A DNA stretch of 64,000 bases, from NCBI GenBank assembly GCA_000181795.3, contig CM012954.1, positions 5,198,930-5,262,929 on the forward strand, written 5' to 3'. Each line of letters opens with the position of its first letter. The stretch's first letter is position 1. This document shows, in pieces, positions 10,219 to 21,801 of this stretch. The position numbers and the translations under genes are program-made. The DNA comes from Trichinella spiralis. Taxonomy: Eukaryota; Nematoda; Enoplea; Trichinellida; Trichinellidae. The notes beneath the pieces are model-generated. The model was not told the origin of the DNA. It worked only from the letters and a program-made list of their open reading frames with translations, and made no database searches.

Positions 10219-13200
10219 ATGGCCTCTTCATTGGCAACGGATCAACTCGGCAACGGTCAGAATACCATCATGACCACCACTACCACCACCAACACCCCGA
10301 CTACCACCATTGCCCTGCATCAAGAGGACAGTAAGTGAACATTTTTTCACCGATCCCATAACGCACCGCACAATGTCGGAATTCAACTTTTTCCATTTCA
10401 TAATTAGAAAATTGAAAAGCCCCTTCTCTCCTAAGCTAACAGTGCAGGGGTGGGGAAGCATTGACGCGCGCAAACTACCAGCAACATCAAGTTGCCATAT
10501 TCAATGAGTGAAATTCAGTCAATCCGACGCGTTTCAATTACTAACAACCCATTGCACCTATTCTCCTACTGAACTTGTGCTCCAGTGAAATCATGCAATT
10601 ATATCCCACACCCTTTCCACAATCAAACTTCTGTTCAACATCTGACTCCACTAGAGGATGCATCATCCACTAGAGATGTGCATATAATGTTCACTTAGCT
10701 GGAAACCCAGGGGTGTGAATTAGTGGAACCGTCAAATCAGAGAGGGGTGGGTGATTTTGCAACAGAACTAACTACTGTAAGATAAGAGCACAAAATAAGA
10801 GAAGCGAAAAAAAACAACTTATATTCCCTTTTATATTTTTCCACTATTAGAAGGAACACACATGCGTTTTGCAAAAACAATAACCCAATGACAAAACTCA
10901 TATTTATAATGTTACGATAAATAATGATAAGACAAATAATGATAATAAACATGCCAACAGGTAAATCACAATTCACCAATCATTAATGCCGAATGAAAAT
11001 AAACATCTGAATTTATGCAATTATGAGGAACTTTATGATTTAACTTTTCAAATCAAAAATAGAAAATTAATAATTATGCAAAATATCATCAATGAAATGA
11101 ATGCCAGTCAAAATGATCACCACTTTTACGTTCACTTGGACAAAATTTAATTAAACATCAAACCCCAGCTGAGCAATTTTGAAACGACACTTATTCAGTT
11201 TTTATGTAAATTTCTGAAAATGAAAATTGTAATTTCTTATTCACTGAAGAAAAATGATACTTTACGCGTGGGCAATTTCAGATGGAACAATAAATGTAAA
11301 TTGTCTTCATTTATACAGGTGCAATATGAATTTTATTTGTAATATTTATTTTAAAAATTTGAAAAATAAAGAATCATTCTCGAGGAAGAAGAAAACAACG
11401 CTCAAATACTTAAATTTTCGCTCATTCACACCTACTCTATTCTGTCAGATTCTTAAATCTTAATCCGTCATTCATCAGATTATGCTATAGAAATTGAACA
11501 AAGCAGCAGCTGAACAATAAGCCGAAGTAAAGTTTACAATAATGCGATTAAAATATGAGAATTTCATTGACCATATTTGTTATTTAAAAGAAAAGTACAA
11601 ATCTGATTCTATTTCATTGTGCAAAACATTTATACATATGAAGAAGAAGAAGAAGAAGAAGAAGGTAAAAAGTGAACCTCAATTATCCCTTTTGAAAATT
11701 TGCAGAATGTTCTCTTTATCAGTGAATAATGAGAATAAATATCTACTTACTATTTATCAGGCTGATTCAAACGTAAAAAAGATCCATTATTAACGTACAC
11801 GATAGTCTTCATTGATACAAGAGCAGCTTGATGTCCATCAGGTAGATTGATAATTGCATCATTCAGTTGTGAACATTGCTTTGCCACTGTATATTACAAC
11901 AGCAGGAGAACATAATATTCTATGTTATAAAAAATTATATAAATTAAATTTCATCAAATTCAATATATACATATATGTGAGTGCGTATAACATTTGATAT
12001 ACTAATTTATATAAATTTTTCAAACAGTAATGATCACTATTGAAATTTTAACAAATATGCATAAAACGCAGTTTATTTCATTAAACATATTAGCGTTTAA
12101 ATTGTTTTTCTAATCACAAAAAGCAACATATGTACACATATATACATATATACTTGAAAGATTAACAAAATGAAATGCAATTACTGAAATGAAAACTGCA
12201 CAACTAGAACAACAAAAACAACTATGAATATTGAACAAAATGAAAACTCAAGTTAAAACTAATTATATGAGAATTATATATTTCATAATTATTGTAAAGA
12301 AAAATATGCATTGAATTTATCGAATATTCAAAATATTTCCAATATAGAAGATGAAATTGTTTAAATTGGAAAAGTGACATAACAAAAATAAATGTATGTA
12401 CGTATGAATTTAAAAAAAAGAAATAATATACATGTGAATAGCATGTTTTGAGAAAAAACATTCGACAATATTTGTTCAAAATTAATTGAAAAATTAAAAA
12501 AATAAATACGATTGAATAGAGAAGAAAAAAAATAAATTCCAAAGCACTACACGCTCGAATGAAACAATTACACGAAATAATAAGTATACAAACAAAGCCT
12601 TATGCACACACACGCGAAAAATGAAAAACAAATCTTGCTTATTATGTAAATCTATGTAATTATTGTATAAATTCAGATTGTATTGTGAATATTTTGTTTT
12701 CCTTTGTCAACAGTTCCATTTGCATCATATAGTGATATTACGTTAATGTTGTTATTATTATTATGCCTGGGTTGAAATTACAGTTTGCATACACATCGCT
12801 GACAGTTGGATAGATAGACATTTGCAAGGAAAGATTGGAAAGAACAATTGCGCAAATGGATTTGATGAAGATGATAAATGAGGGGAATTTTGGTCAGAAT
12901 CTCAATGTGCACAGTGCCTGAATGTATGAATGAGAGAAAAGGACCAAAAGAGAAAGGGGGCGGGGGAAGAGCAGGACATGGAGAGGAAAAATCAATCTGC
13001 ACAGGATTGTGCAGATTTGCAGTCATTGACTGCACGCGTCGATCGTCAACGACCCTTCCCCCTCTCCTCCCCCATTTCCGTGGACAATTTTATCTGTCCC
13101 GGTCAACAATGGTGCTTGCCTTTCACACGACAAACACGGCAAATTCAGTGTCGTAAAGTGACGTTAATGCGGCTCACCGGCGGATTTACTCGACCGGAAC

Positions 13201-15329
13201 CACAACGCAATGTCCATCTGCTTGCTTTTAGCAATTTACATGCTACACGCGTGGTCAGTGTAAAATTGCCCACTGGTAAGCAGTTGGACACTGTTCAACA
13301 TTGCCATTTTGTACAACAAACAAACAGGCAAATGGTTTCAAATCTCGAGCAACAATTCCACCTACAGTCTGTTACAGTAACACTGCTACGGTGTGCTTTT
13401 TTTTAACAAAAAAAGATACATACTACCGCCACCACTGATAATAATAATAATAGAGAAATTGAAATAAATTACTTTGAAAATTTATCAGCAATCGTCTGTC
13501 AGTTGATGATGATCAAGAAAGTGGTAGTCGTAAATTTTTCATCACCACGCCGGCATAAAGTGACGGTGAAATTGAGCCGTTGTCTAGCCACGCAATGCGC
13601 CGCTGATCACCATTGGAGATCGACGACGGTCAATCAATTTGCTGCCATCAGGGTACCATCTGCCTTCAACTTCCGGCTAGGAAACTTCACATCACGACCA
13701 AGAACGAAGAAAATTACCGACTTTTGACAATTGTTATTCTTCATTCAAGCTACAACAATTATTATTAATAGAACAAATAAACAAACAAAATCCAACAACA
13801 ACAACAACAACCAGTTGCATCATTTTTAATTTATAATTAATAATTTATTCAATTGTTCCTATTTCAGAGTGAACAAAAATCGATTCAACGAGTGAACAAT
13901 TTTTCCTTTCCCATCATTGCTCGAATCGAATCCTACTTTTTATTTAAAAAAATGTTTTTTTTGTACTCTTACTGTATTTGTACCGATTAAGTAGGGACGA
14001 ATAGAAAATTGTTTTTTCTTTTTTGAATTTTGAAAAAAACAAAAACGTTTTTTTTCATTTTCCAGTAAAATTTGCCAATTGCGCCGCTTGTGAACAGCCA
14101 ATTTTGGATCGGTTCATTTTCAAAGTGCTCGACCGTGAATACCACGCCCGTTGTTTGCAGTGCGCCGAATGCAAGGAAAAATTGCACGACAAATGCTATG
14201 CACGAGACGCGGTCGTCTACTGTAAAAAAGATTTTTTCAGGTTTCATTTTCAAATTCCATTATGCGAATGTTTGGTTTTCATTTCCACTTTCCCATTTCC
14301 AGAAGATTCGGTACCAAGTGTTCGGGCTGCAAAGAAGGTATACTGCCCCAGGCGGTGGTACGGAAAGCTCACGACCACGTCTACCATTTGCAGTGTTTCA
14401 AATGCGCGGTCTGCGAGCGTGAAATGAAAACCGGAGACGAATTCTACCTGATGCCCAGCGATGGGAAAATTGTCTGCAAAGGTGACTTCGACATTACCAA
14501 AAACAAAGGTAGGTGAGGTGTATTTTTACATTTTTCAGTCAGTGGTATATCCAAAATTTTGGACTGTTTCATTTTTTTGTTTAAGATTTTGACAATTCCA
14601 ACAAACGTCCCAGAACGACCATTTCAGCCAAACAGCTCGAAACGTTGAAGCATGCTTATCAGTTGTCGCCGAAACCGGCACGACACGTTCGCGAACGACT
14701 CGCCCTGGACACCGGTCTCGACATGCGTGTAGTGCAGGTGGGCAAGTTTTGTGGAAATTTGCATAAAGTGAAAAATTCCACCGTTTCAGGTGTGGTTTCA
14801 AAATCGTCGGGCAAAAGAGAAACGAATGAAAAAAGACAACAATCGTGGTAGCAAGTGGGGCCACTGTTTGTCGAAAACTGGTCGACAAAGCAGCAGTGGA
14901 ACAACGTTCAACAACGAAAGCGACGAATCCTTTGAACTTGCCTCTTCTGAAGACAACTGCAGCTTGTCTGAATACAATGGTTAATTGATTAATTAATTAA
15001 TTAATTAATTAATTGTTTATCTGTTGAAATTTAAATTTCCATCGACTGATTCAGAAGAACCATTCGATACGAAATTGTGCAGTGAAACGCCGTCGCTCGG
15101 TTTGGGCAAAAGTGAAAATTACCACCAACAAGCGACGCCAATTCGTGCCGACAACTCGGACAACGAACAGCGCAGCCTTCAGTGCACGGCGACGATGCCC
15201 GCCCAGATTACTGTAGGCATGTATCCGCCGAACAACCAGCCGCCGCACACCTTGTTACTGTCCCCCTACACGGCGGCTGGTGAAGTGAGACCCCCGCTGA
15301 GTGGCGCCACTAGTCGACACTATATTTGA
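10219..15329 (+). CDS. LHX3: LIM-homeodomain transcription factor, LHX3/LHX4 class (ceh-14-like)
   Basis: Nuclear transcription factor of the LIM-HD family; LHX3/LHX4 and Caenorhabditis ceh-14 specify motor, sensory and interneuron fates. Six exons join in phase to about 369 residues: 10219-10330, 14066-14240, 14303-14508, 14586-14737, 14790-14979, 15055-15329. Exon 1 is Thr-rich ([14 protein letters not shown]). LIM1 runs from [14 protein letters not shown] to [14 protein letters not shown]2 from [14 protein letters not shown] to IVCKGDF. The homeodomain begins [20 protein letters not shown] and ends [28 protein letters not shown] and GLDMRVVQ are LHX3/4 hallmarks. The C-terminal tail is Ser/Pro-rich without a named motif. 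Exon 1 is the least certain part: it was chosen for its ATG, its GTAAGTG donor and matching phase across a 3.7 kb intron. An alternative first exon inside that intron cannot be excluded. Confidence 0.92.
10331..14065 (+). other. First intron of the LHX3-type gene
   Basis: A 3.7 kb intron, far longer than the usual 50-500 bases in this window. Most of it is AT-rich and featureless. It contains a trinucleotide tract near 11640 and an island of higher GC at about 12880-13730 with open frames of up to 158 codons that I cannot assign to any protein family. Confidence 0.6.
11640..11664. repeat. (GAA)n trinucleotide microsatellite
   Basis: About eight AAG/GAA units in the first intron of the LIM-homeobox gene. 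Confidence 0.85.
14983..15014. repeat. (TTAA/ATTA)n tract in the last LHX3 intron
   Basis: A run of TTAATTAATTAA units fills the 5' half of the 75-base last intron, beginning within a few bases of the donor site. Confidence 0.85.
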
Positions 15330-15356
15330 TTTGAATTTTAAATTCAAAAAAAAATT

Positions 15357-15362
15357 AATAAA
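15357..15362 (+). terminator. Polyadenylation signal AATAAA of the LHX3-type gene
   Basis: AATAAA 28 bases after the stop codon. The convergent CX-module gene ends at 15583. Confidence 0.45.
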
Positions 15363-15582
15363 AATCACACACACAAAACTTACTTTGAATTTTTTATAAA
15401 TTCAAAAAAAATCATCACCAATTTGAACTTGACTTATTCAACAACAGTTCAACATCTAGAAAAGAAAAATAAAACAAACAACCTACTTATTGAAATGTAT
15501 AGTTTTGATGTTAAAAATAGTTTTGTGTTTTATTTCAATAATAATTGACAATCGAAAAAGAAACCGAATAATAATATTATTA

Positions 15583-16260
15583 TTATTCGAAATTATCTGG
15601 AAATCGTGGACGTACGTGACCATTTTCATCCACTAAACAACAGTCCATTTCACCACAGCAAATTTCTTGATATTTGAAACATCTGAAAAAAAAACAAGAA
15701 AAAATCAACAAATGTTCAACATTAAACATTTTCACTTACTGGAAAACAATTTCATTGACACGTTCATTGTCCTCGTAAAAGACATTAATATCTTCTGGAA
15801 TCGGATATGAGCATTTCGTTCGATCCATCAACAGACTAGTCGGATCCTGGATTATTAAATGTAAAATTTAAACCATAATTACTTTTTAATTTCAACAGAA
15901 TTGTTTTTTTTTCTTTTTCCGTCAACTCAACTCACCAGAGAATAATATCGTTCACCAATCCAATAGTCACGATTGTACCTGGGAAACGGTTGTCTGCTGT
16001 TGTATTGGGCAACTTTGCGCGGGAAAGGTCCATCGTTGAATTTCAACAACAAATGACGCAAAATTCGAACCGACGATCTGTTCAATCGATCACTGATACC
16101 ATAATCGCCCGTATCTTGCCATCTGGAATCGTGGGAAAAATATTCAAATTAATTATGCTAATTTCTTTTTTATTTACCGTTTCAATCTGAACATTTCGAC
16201 TTGCAGTACAGTAGTGGAGAACAGGCCAATTATTATTACAGGCAGCAATTTGACAAACAT
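15583..16260 (-). CDS. Secreted CX-module-like cysteine-rich protein
   Basis: Four exons join in phase to 158 residues: 16260-16178, 16122-15936, 15846-15740, 15682-15583. The protein begins with a clear signal peptide (MFVKLLPVIIIGLFSTTVLQ), so it is predicted to be secreted or membrane-associated. The mature part has YWIGERYYSL, then DRTKCSYPIPED, NEIVFQCFKYQEICCG and EMDCC. The order aromatic Y-Y, one Cys, IVxxC, ICCG, xDCC matches the CX module, a Cys-rich domain described mainly in nematodes and of unknown function. Only one module is present, and there is no transmembrane segment after it. No function can be assigned from sequence. It lies tail-to-tail with the LHX3-type gene. Confidence 0.75.
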
Positions 16261-16770
16261 GTTGACAAATGAACTGCTTTCACCAAAACTGACCACTTTA
16301 TTCTATTCAAACGGGCAACAAGTTTCGCTGTTTATCAACAAGTTTCACCTTTTACGGTTCAATTATAACAGATCGACAGTATTCAATTTTTAAAAGTCAA
16401 CTTTATTCTAACTGATCTATTTTTACATTTCATTCACACAATGCATTTATTTATTTTAAATTTTTTTTCACAATTCACTTGTTTTAATCGGCATACAGTA
16501 TAATGATAAAGAGAATAAAATCAAAATATTCAACCTTTATTATCAACAATATTATACAGAAAGCAATTTACTCAAAAATATTAAATCGCATTAAAAAATT
16601 TGTTTTTTAATATTCTCAAACAATGTGCATGCAGTGTAACAAATTTATTTGTTTGAAATGCAAAAGAAACGAATTAAAACTTCCACATCATCACACTCCC
16701 TTTGCAAATACGTCGTCAGTTATTGGGATATTTTTCTACAATTTCGTTCATTATTATTATTATTAATTTT
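16261..16770. other. Intergenic region between the CX-module gene and PAXBP1
   Basis: AT-rich; no exon seen. It combines the 5' flank of the CX-module gene and the 3' flank of the PAXBP1-like gene, both on the minus strand. Confidence 0.5.
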
Positions 16771-19700
16771 TCAATATGACAACGGCTCGTTGTAAAATTC
16801 TCTTTCCAAATCGTTGCCCAATGCATACGTTTCAACGTGATGATGCATTCGAAAACGTTTCAACAAATGATTTGTTTTTTTCAACAATTCCCTAACACAA
16901 AGTTGAGAAATAATTGAAAATTAATACACAATAATAATAATAATAAACCTACTGCTGCTTGGAATTATTTTGATCCGCTTTCATTAATCGTTCAGCCAAT
17001 TGAACCATCGTTCTGCAAAACGAATCATACACGGCATCGGTTGTCTCTTTGCCAAGTTCTGACAACCAACTGTCGGGAAGCAGTTTGGCAATCTGTAAAA
17101 ATAAATTTGCATAAAACGACCAAAGACAAAGTTGTCGAAGCGAACAACAACAAAAACTGATATTACCGCATCTGCTTTTTGAAAAATCTGCGCATCGCTG
17201 TTATTGCCACAGACAGTGTTCAAACTGACCAGAAGGTGAGAATTGAGAACCCGAGGCAGTGCCAATGCTTTCACCGCACTTTCAGAAAGCACTGAACGCA
17301 AAGTTACAACATTTTCTAGCACCTTAATCATAACAGAAGATTACAATTTATTACGAATAAACAATTATACAAATCAAACAACGTAATAATAAACATGCTA
17401 CTGCTACTAACTAGTACTAATAAAATTCCACTTACCTTTACACCAAACCAAAATTGGCGTTCACAAAAATTCAGCACCAATTGAATCTGTTTCCCGTCTG
17501 ACATGCTAGAAAAATTTAAAATAAAAAACTCCAAAAACTGAATTCAGCAACACTGAATAAAATACGTTTTTGGAAATATAGGTGTGAACAATTCGGTCGA
17601 AATGGTCTCGTCCATACGGCGGTAAACAGCGTCGACCAACGAGCCCACTTGTCCACTTTCGGGCGTCAGCGTGGGATAATTTGTGAACAGATTGTCCAAA
17701 AAGTCCACCAAGCGTCGGGTCTGTTTTCCAGAAGTTGGATCCCAAACTTTGTTCACCAATTCTGCCAAATCAATTGGAACAAATATTTATTTACTGAATA
17801 ATGGAAAAATTCGAAAAAGAAAACAACAAATACCCGTCAAAAGTGGACAAACAACTTTCAAAACAACATTCGGAACTATGTAAATTACATCCAATTCGTC
17901 CGCTTGGTTGTGTTCAGCTCCGGCTTTGTAGCCGAAACCCACCAACCGTCGGAACCATACGAACGATTCCAACGGTTGCATTCCATCCTGAAAATTTATT
18001 TAGTCATTTTCATTCCAACGGAATGAATCCAAAAATTTGAATTTCACAAATAAAACAACAAATCAACCTCTGTCGGTGTCCAGCCAATCATCTCCTGCTG
18101 AACGAACGGTGAGGCCAATTTAGGCAAACACAAATTGCCGAAACATTTCGAATATGTGGCCGGAAAATTGTCCGTCCAAGTGGAAAAACGTTCGCAGACG
18201 GCTTCAATCGACTTGAATTCATCAGCAACATCATCAAATATACCATTCGCTTTTTCCTTGCATTCCACTATAATAAAATAAAAGAAAAAAACAAAATGTA
18301 AAATCCTTCCTTAATAAATATTCATTCAGATTAATAATTATTTCAATTCACTGCATACTCATCAACTGAGAAAAGTCAACAACGCATCGGCTAGGTTCTT
18401 CGTCGTCGCTTGACATACCGTCGTGGTGGGTCAACGAAACAACCGCTCGTTCTCTTGCCAATCTTCTTCGAGTTCTACAAATATACATGCATGTATAAAT
18501 TTAAATAAATTGGACAATTTTCTCAAACCGTCTGGCTTCACGTTCCGCTACACGAGTCAACTTTTCCGATTCTTGTAAATTGGCAGAAGGAAGACCTGAA
18601 TGAAATTGAAAAAAAAAATTAATAACACCTCATGAAATCAAATTCACCCAAAAAAGTAATGCATCGCGAACAGTATATAAACTGTTTAAAGTACACAGAG
18701 AAAAATGGATTTCATACTGCTGCCTAGGGCGATAAGACAATCGCGATGCTGATCTTGGACGTCAATTTCCCGACGATGCTTGAAAAATATCATTCTTTTG
18801 TGCATCAATGCAATCGCTTCTTTGTTCAACGCATCAATCATTGGCACCTAAACAAAATAAAAATAAAAACAAACAAACAATAAACAACAACAATCTTATT
18901 TGCTTTCTGAAATGTCTTCGGATAAAGTGGAAAAAAAGCGGAAGAACCTTCTCGTCCAGGCAGTCGAGAAGATCAACAATATAAGAACGTAACGTTATGA
19001 AAAAATTGTACTGTTCCATCAGTATTGGTTTTTGTTCGGACAATTTTTCACAAATTTCTTGCTGTTCTTCCCGATGCTGTCTGGTAGAATGAAGTGATTT
19101 CATCCGTTGCTGCTCTGTCTCCTTAAATTCTTCGAGCCTGAAAATCACAAACAATAACAACAACAACAACAACAACAACAACTGATGTCAACTTTCATCA
19201 GTATAACAAAATAAACAAATAAATAAACATGTAATGCAAAAAATGAATAAATAAAATAAAAGTGAATAAAAATATATTCAACGTTGCTCATTTTCATCCT
19301 GTCTATGTGCAGTGGGAAGTTTGTTGTGGGGCTGTTGAAATGGAAAATAAAATCCTTTAGCTTACTTTTCCTTAATCTTCGAATGAATGCTCTCAAAATT
19401 ACTTTTCCCGACGAATGGCCGTTGTGAAGCCTCTTCGTCAAATTGAACAAACAACGAACCATAATTTCGTTTCTGCAACGCCAACGGCTGTTCAACGTGC
19501 AATTCCGAAGATTTCACTTCCAAATCCATCGGCTGAGGCATGTTCACGTACTCTTCCAAAGTTTCACTGATTAAATCTGCCCGACCAAATTGGGAACAAT
19601 TTTCCGGCATTGTGACTGCACGTTTTCGGTGATATTGTGCAATCTTTTCGTTGAAATTTGCAAAACAAAAAAAAATTTGATTTTATAAAATCAGCAATCA

Positions 19701-20693
19701 TCATTTCGAACAACAACGTACAACGCTAACGGATACACCTTTTCGAATTTGTTCCATTTCCCAGATTTCCAATTCGTCGTCTCTTTCATCAGGTGAATCT
19801 TTCATAACAACCGACAAAATTCATTACAACCAAATTATCATATGGGAATAAAATTTCAAACTCACCACCATGTTCAACTTCGGCAAAATTCGCCTCGACT
19901 TCACGCCGCAGACGTTCATTTTCATTTTCATTGCGCGAATAAAATTGGCATTTTTCGTCTTCTGAATCGTCATCTTCGTCGTCTTCACGAATCAGTCGAC
20001 TCTTCTCGTTGCGGTATCTCTGCGTGTCGTCCAGCGGTATAAATTCGGCCGAAAAAGTGCTTTCTTCTCGGGCAGCTTCCCGTCGCTTTCTTGCCATGTG
20101 AATCACTTTGGCGTCAGGAATGAGACCACCTTGGGACAGAGTTTTTTTGTAATATAAATATTTTGAAAAAGAAAAAAAAGAATACCGGAAACAATTTTGG
20201 AAAATTCAGTAGCTTCATTGTAATCTTTAGTGACATCGACAACTCGAAAAGGATGAACCTGAGGATGCTCAACTGAAGACTAAACAACAACAACAGTAAT
20301 TATAAAATTTAAAAAAATGCCTTTTTTACTTGTTGTTCTGATGAATCTGGTTCTTTCTGCACGACAGTTTCTTTTTTCTTTTCAACTGCTTTTTTTGTAG
20401 ATAATTCACCGCGACGAGAAAGCTTGTGCAATCGCGTCGGTTTCTTACTCTTGAACAGAGCATTGGATGCTAAAAATAGCAATCAAAATCACTTCCTTAC
20501 AAAAAATTTAATTAAGATAAAGTAAAATGAAAATACCTTCTTCCTCTTCGGCAAAACTCAACAAATTGCTGCATACTGGTACGACATTTGAAATCGACGT
20601 ACTTGCAGAAATTTCATTCCCATCATTGCTACCTTCCGAATCACTTCCACGTACTTTTTTCCGCAGACCCTTTGCTACGCTCTTTCTGAACAT
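16771..20693 (-). CDS. PAXBP1: PAXBP1/GCFC-family nuclear protein
   Basis: GCFC-family proteins are nuclear factors linked to spliceosome disassembly and, in vertebrates, to PAX-dependent transcription. The N terminus MFRKSVAKGLRKKVRGSDS and NLLSFAEEEEG matches the PAXBP1 start and its SLLSF-acidic element. HKLSRRGE, then a Glu-rich linker with RNEKSRLIREDDEDDDSED follows. A coiled-coil part (FKETEQQRMKSLHSTRQHRE, with SYIVDLLDCLDEK) precedes the C-terminal GCFC domain, seen as YSKCFGNLCLPKLASPFVQQ and GWTPTE. The last exon encodes RMHHHVETYALGNDL. There are more than ten short exons, with an (AAC)n tract in one intron. The ATG at 20693 directly follows TTTTCAG, suggesting trans-splicing at the start codon. 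The exact set of exons around 19.6-19.9 kb is uncertain. Confidence 0.85.
19157..19182. repeat. (AAC)n trinucleotide microsatellite
   Basis: About nine AAC units in an intron of the PAXBP1-like gene. Confidence 0.85.
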
Positions 20694-20700
20694 CTGAAAA
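20694..20700 (-). promoter_or_regulatory. Splice acceptor abutting the PAXBP1 start codon
   Basis: On the minus strand TTTTCAG is followed immediately by the ATG of the PAXBP1-like gene. In nematodes this is typical of a spliced-leader addition site; a cis-spliced noncoding first exon would look the same. Confidence 0.5.
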
Positions 20701-20720
20701 ACAAATAATTTCAAATTTCA

Positions 20721-20747
20721 ATATATATATATATATATATATATATA
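20721..20747. repeat. (AT)n dinucleotide microsatellite
   Basis: An uninterrupted AT tract of about 27 bases just upstream of the PAXBP1-like start. Confidence 0.9.
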
Positions 20748-21801
20748 CAAAAACGTAAACTTGAAAAATAAACTATTGTCCACAACAAGCAAAACGCGTG
20801 CATACAAATATGCATAAAACAATAAAAAGACAGAACACATTTATACAAATTAATAGAAAACAAATATCTATTCTATAAAAAAATGTTAAAATTTCAATTA
20901 CTTGAAAATATATTTGATCTTTAAGGCGTTCTGCATGAAATGACAGATAAAATTTCACATTTCTGAATATTACAGTATTAATATTTACTGTAATTATAAA
21001 TTTTCACGTTCAACTTTTTAAATTTTTTCAAAACTCAAGGATGCAATAACAGTAATACCAATAATGTGAATGAACAACTGAAAATCTGTTATGGTGTGGT
21101 GTTTATTTTAAAAAGAAATTTATGATAAAAATGCGTTTAAAGCGGTTTTTTTTATGAATGTCAAAAGAAAAGGTAATTTTTGATTACAAGAAAATATAAT
21201 AAAATTTATTTCTAAAATGTATAAAAGGCTGTACAATTTTTATAAGATTATTCAAAAGTGAATTCAAAAATTATGAACACTTTCCACAACATTACTGTAG
21301 CGATGGGACTTGAACTGTGTGAAACGTGTACACTTGTTTGAAAATCGCCATTTGACTGCTATGCTTTTCTTTTACCGTTTAGTGCATGCGTTTTGGATTA
21401 AACAGGTCAAAGTTTTCCATGTAATATTACACGCATGCATATTTCACGAATTTGTCAGAAATGAAATGTTCAACACCATGGTGTCGAACACAAAAGTTTT
21501 CTGTAAAGTGATAAATGAATAATGAAATGTGTTGTTTTGAGAAAAAAATTTGTTTTCAGCTAAAATTATAAGCGGCAATGAAAGACAACAATTTTATTTC
21601 AACTTTTGTACAATTTCAAACACAGCACTAATAAGCGTATGCATGTTCCTTTGGCATTGTTCTGAAATAAGACCATGCAAATTTATTTATTGTATAAAAT
21701 TTAAATATAATTACCTTGCTTTGATGAGCAGAAAATTCTACTTAAGCGCAAAGTAATTGTAAAAGCGTTTCAATTTGTCGTGAGTCCACATAGCGGTGAA
21801 C
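20748..21801. other. Divergent intergenic region, PAXBP1 / chitin-binding gene
   Basis: No exon seen. The region lies between two divergent genes and should contain both promoters. TACTGTA/TACAGTA words occur near 20971, 20990 and 21293. Confidence 0.5.

Noticed and set aside
12930-13406. Open frame of 158 codons on the plus strand read as a separate gene
   Set aside because: No signal peptide, domain or family resemblance; it lies inside the LHX3 first intron and frames on both strands are similarly open there, as expected in a GC-richer patch. Kept only as a finding.
21300-21540. Possible tRNA near the sequence GGGACTTGAACTG
   Set aside because: No matching acceptor stem or anticodon arm could be folded on either strand.
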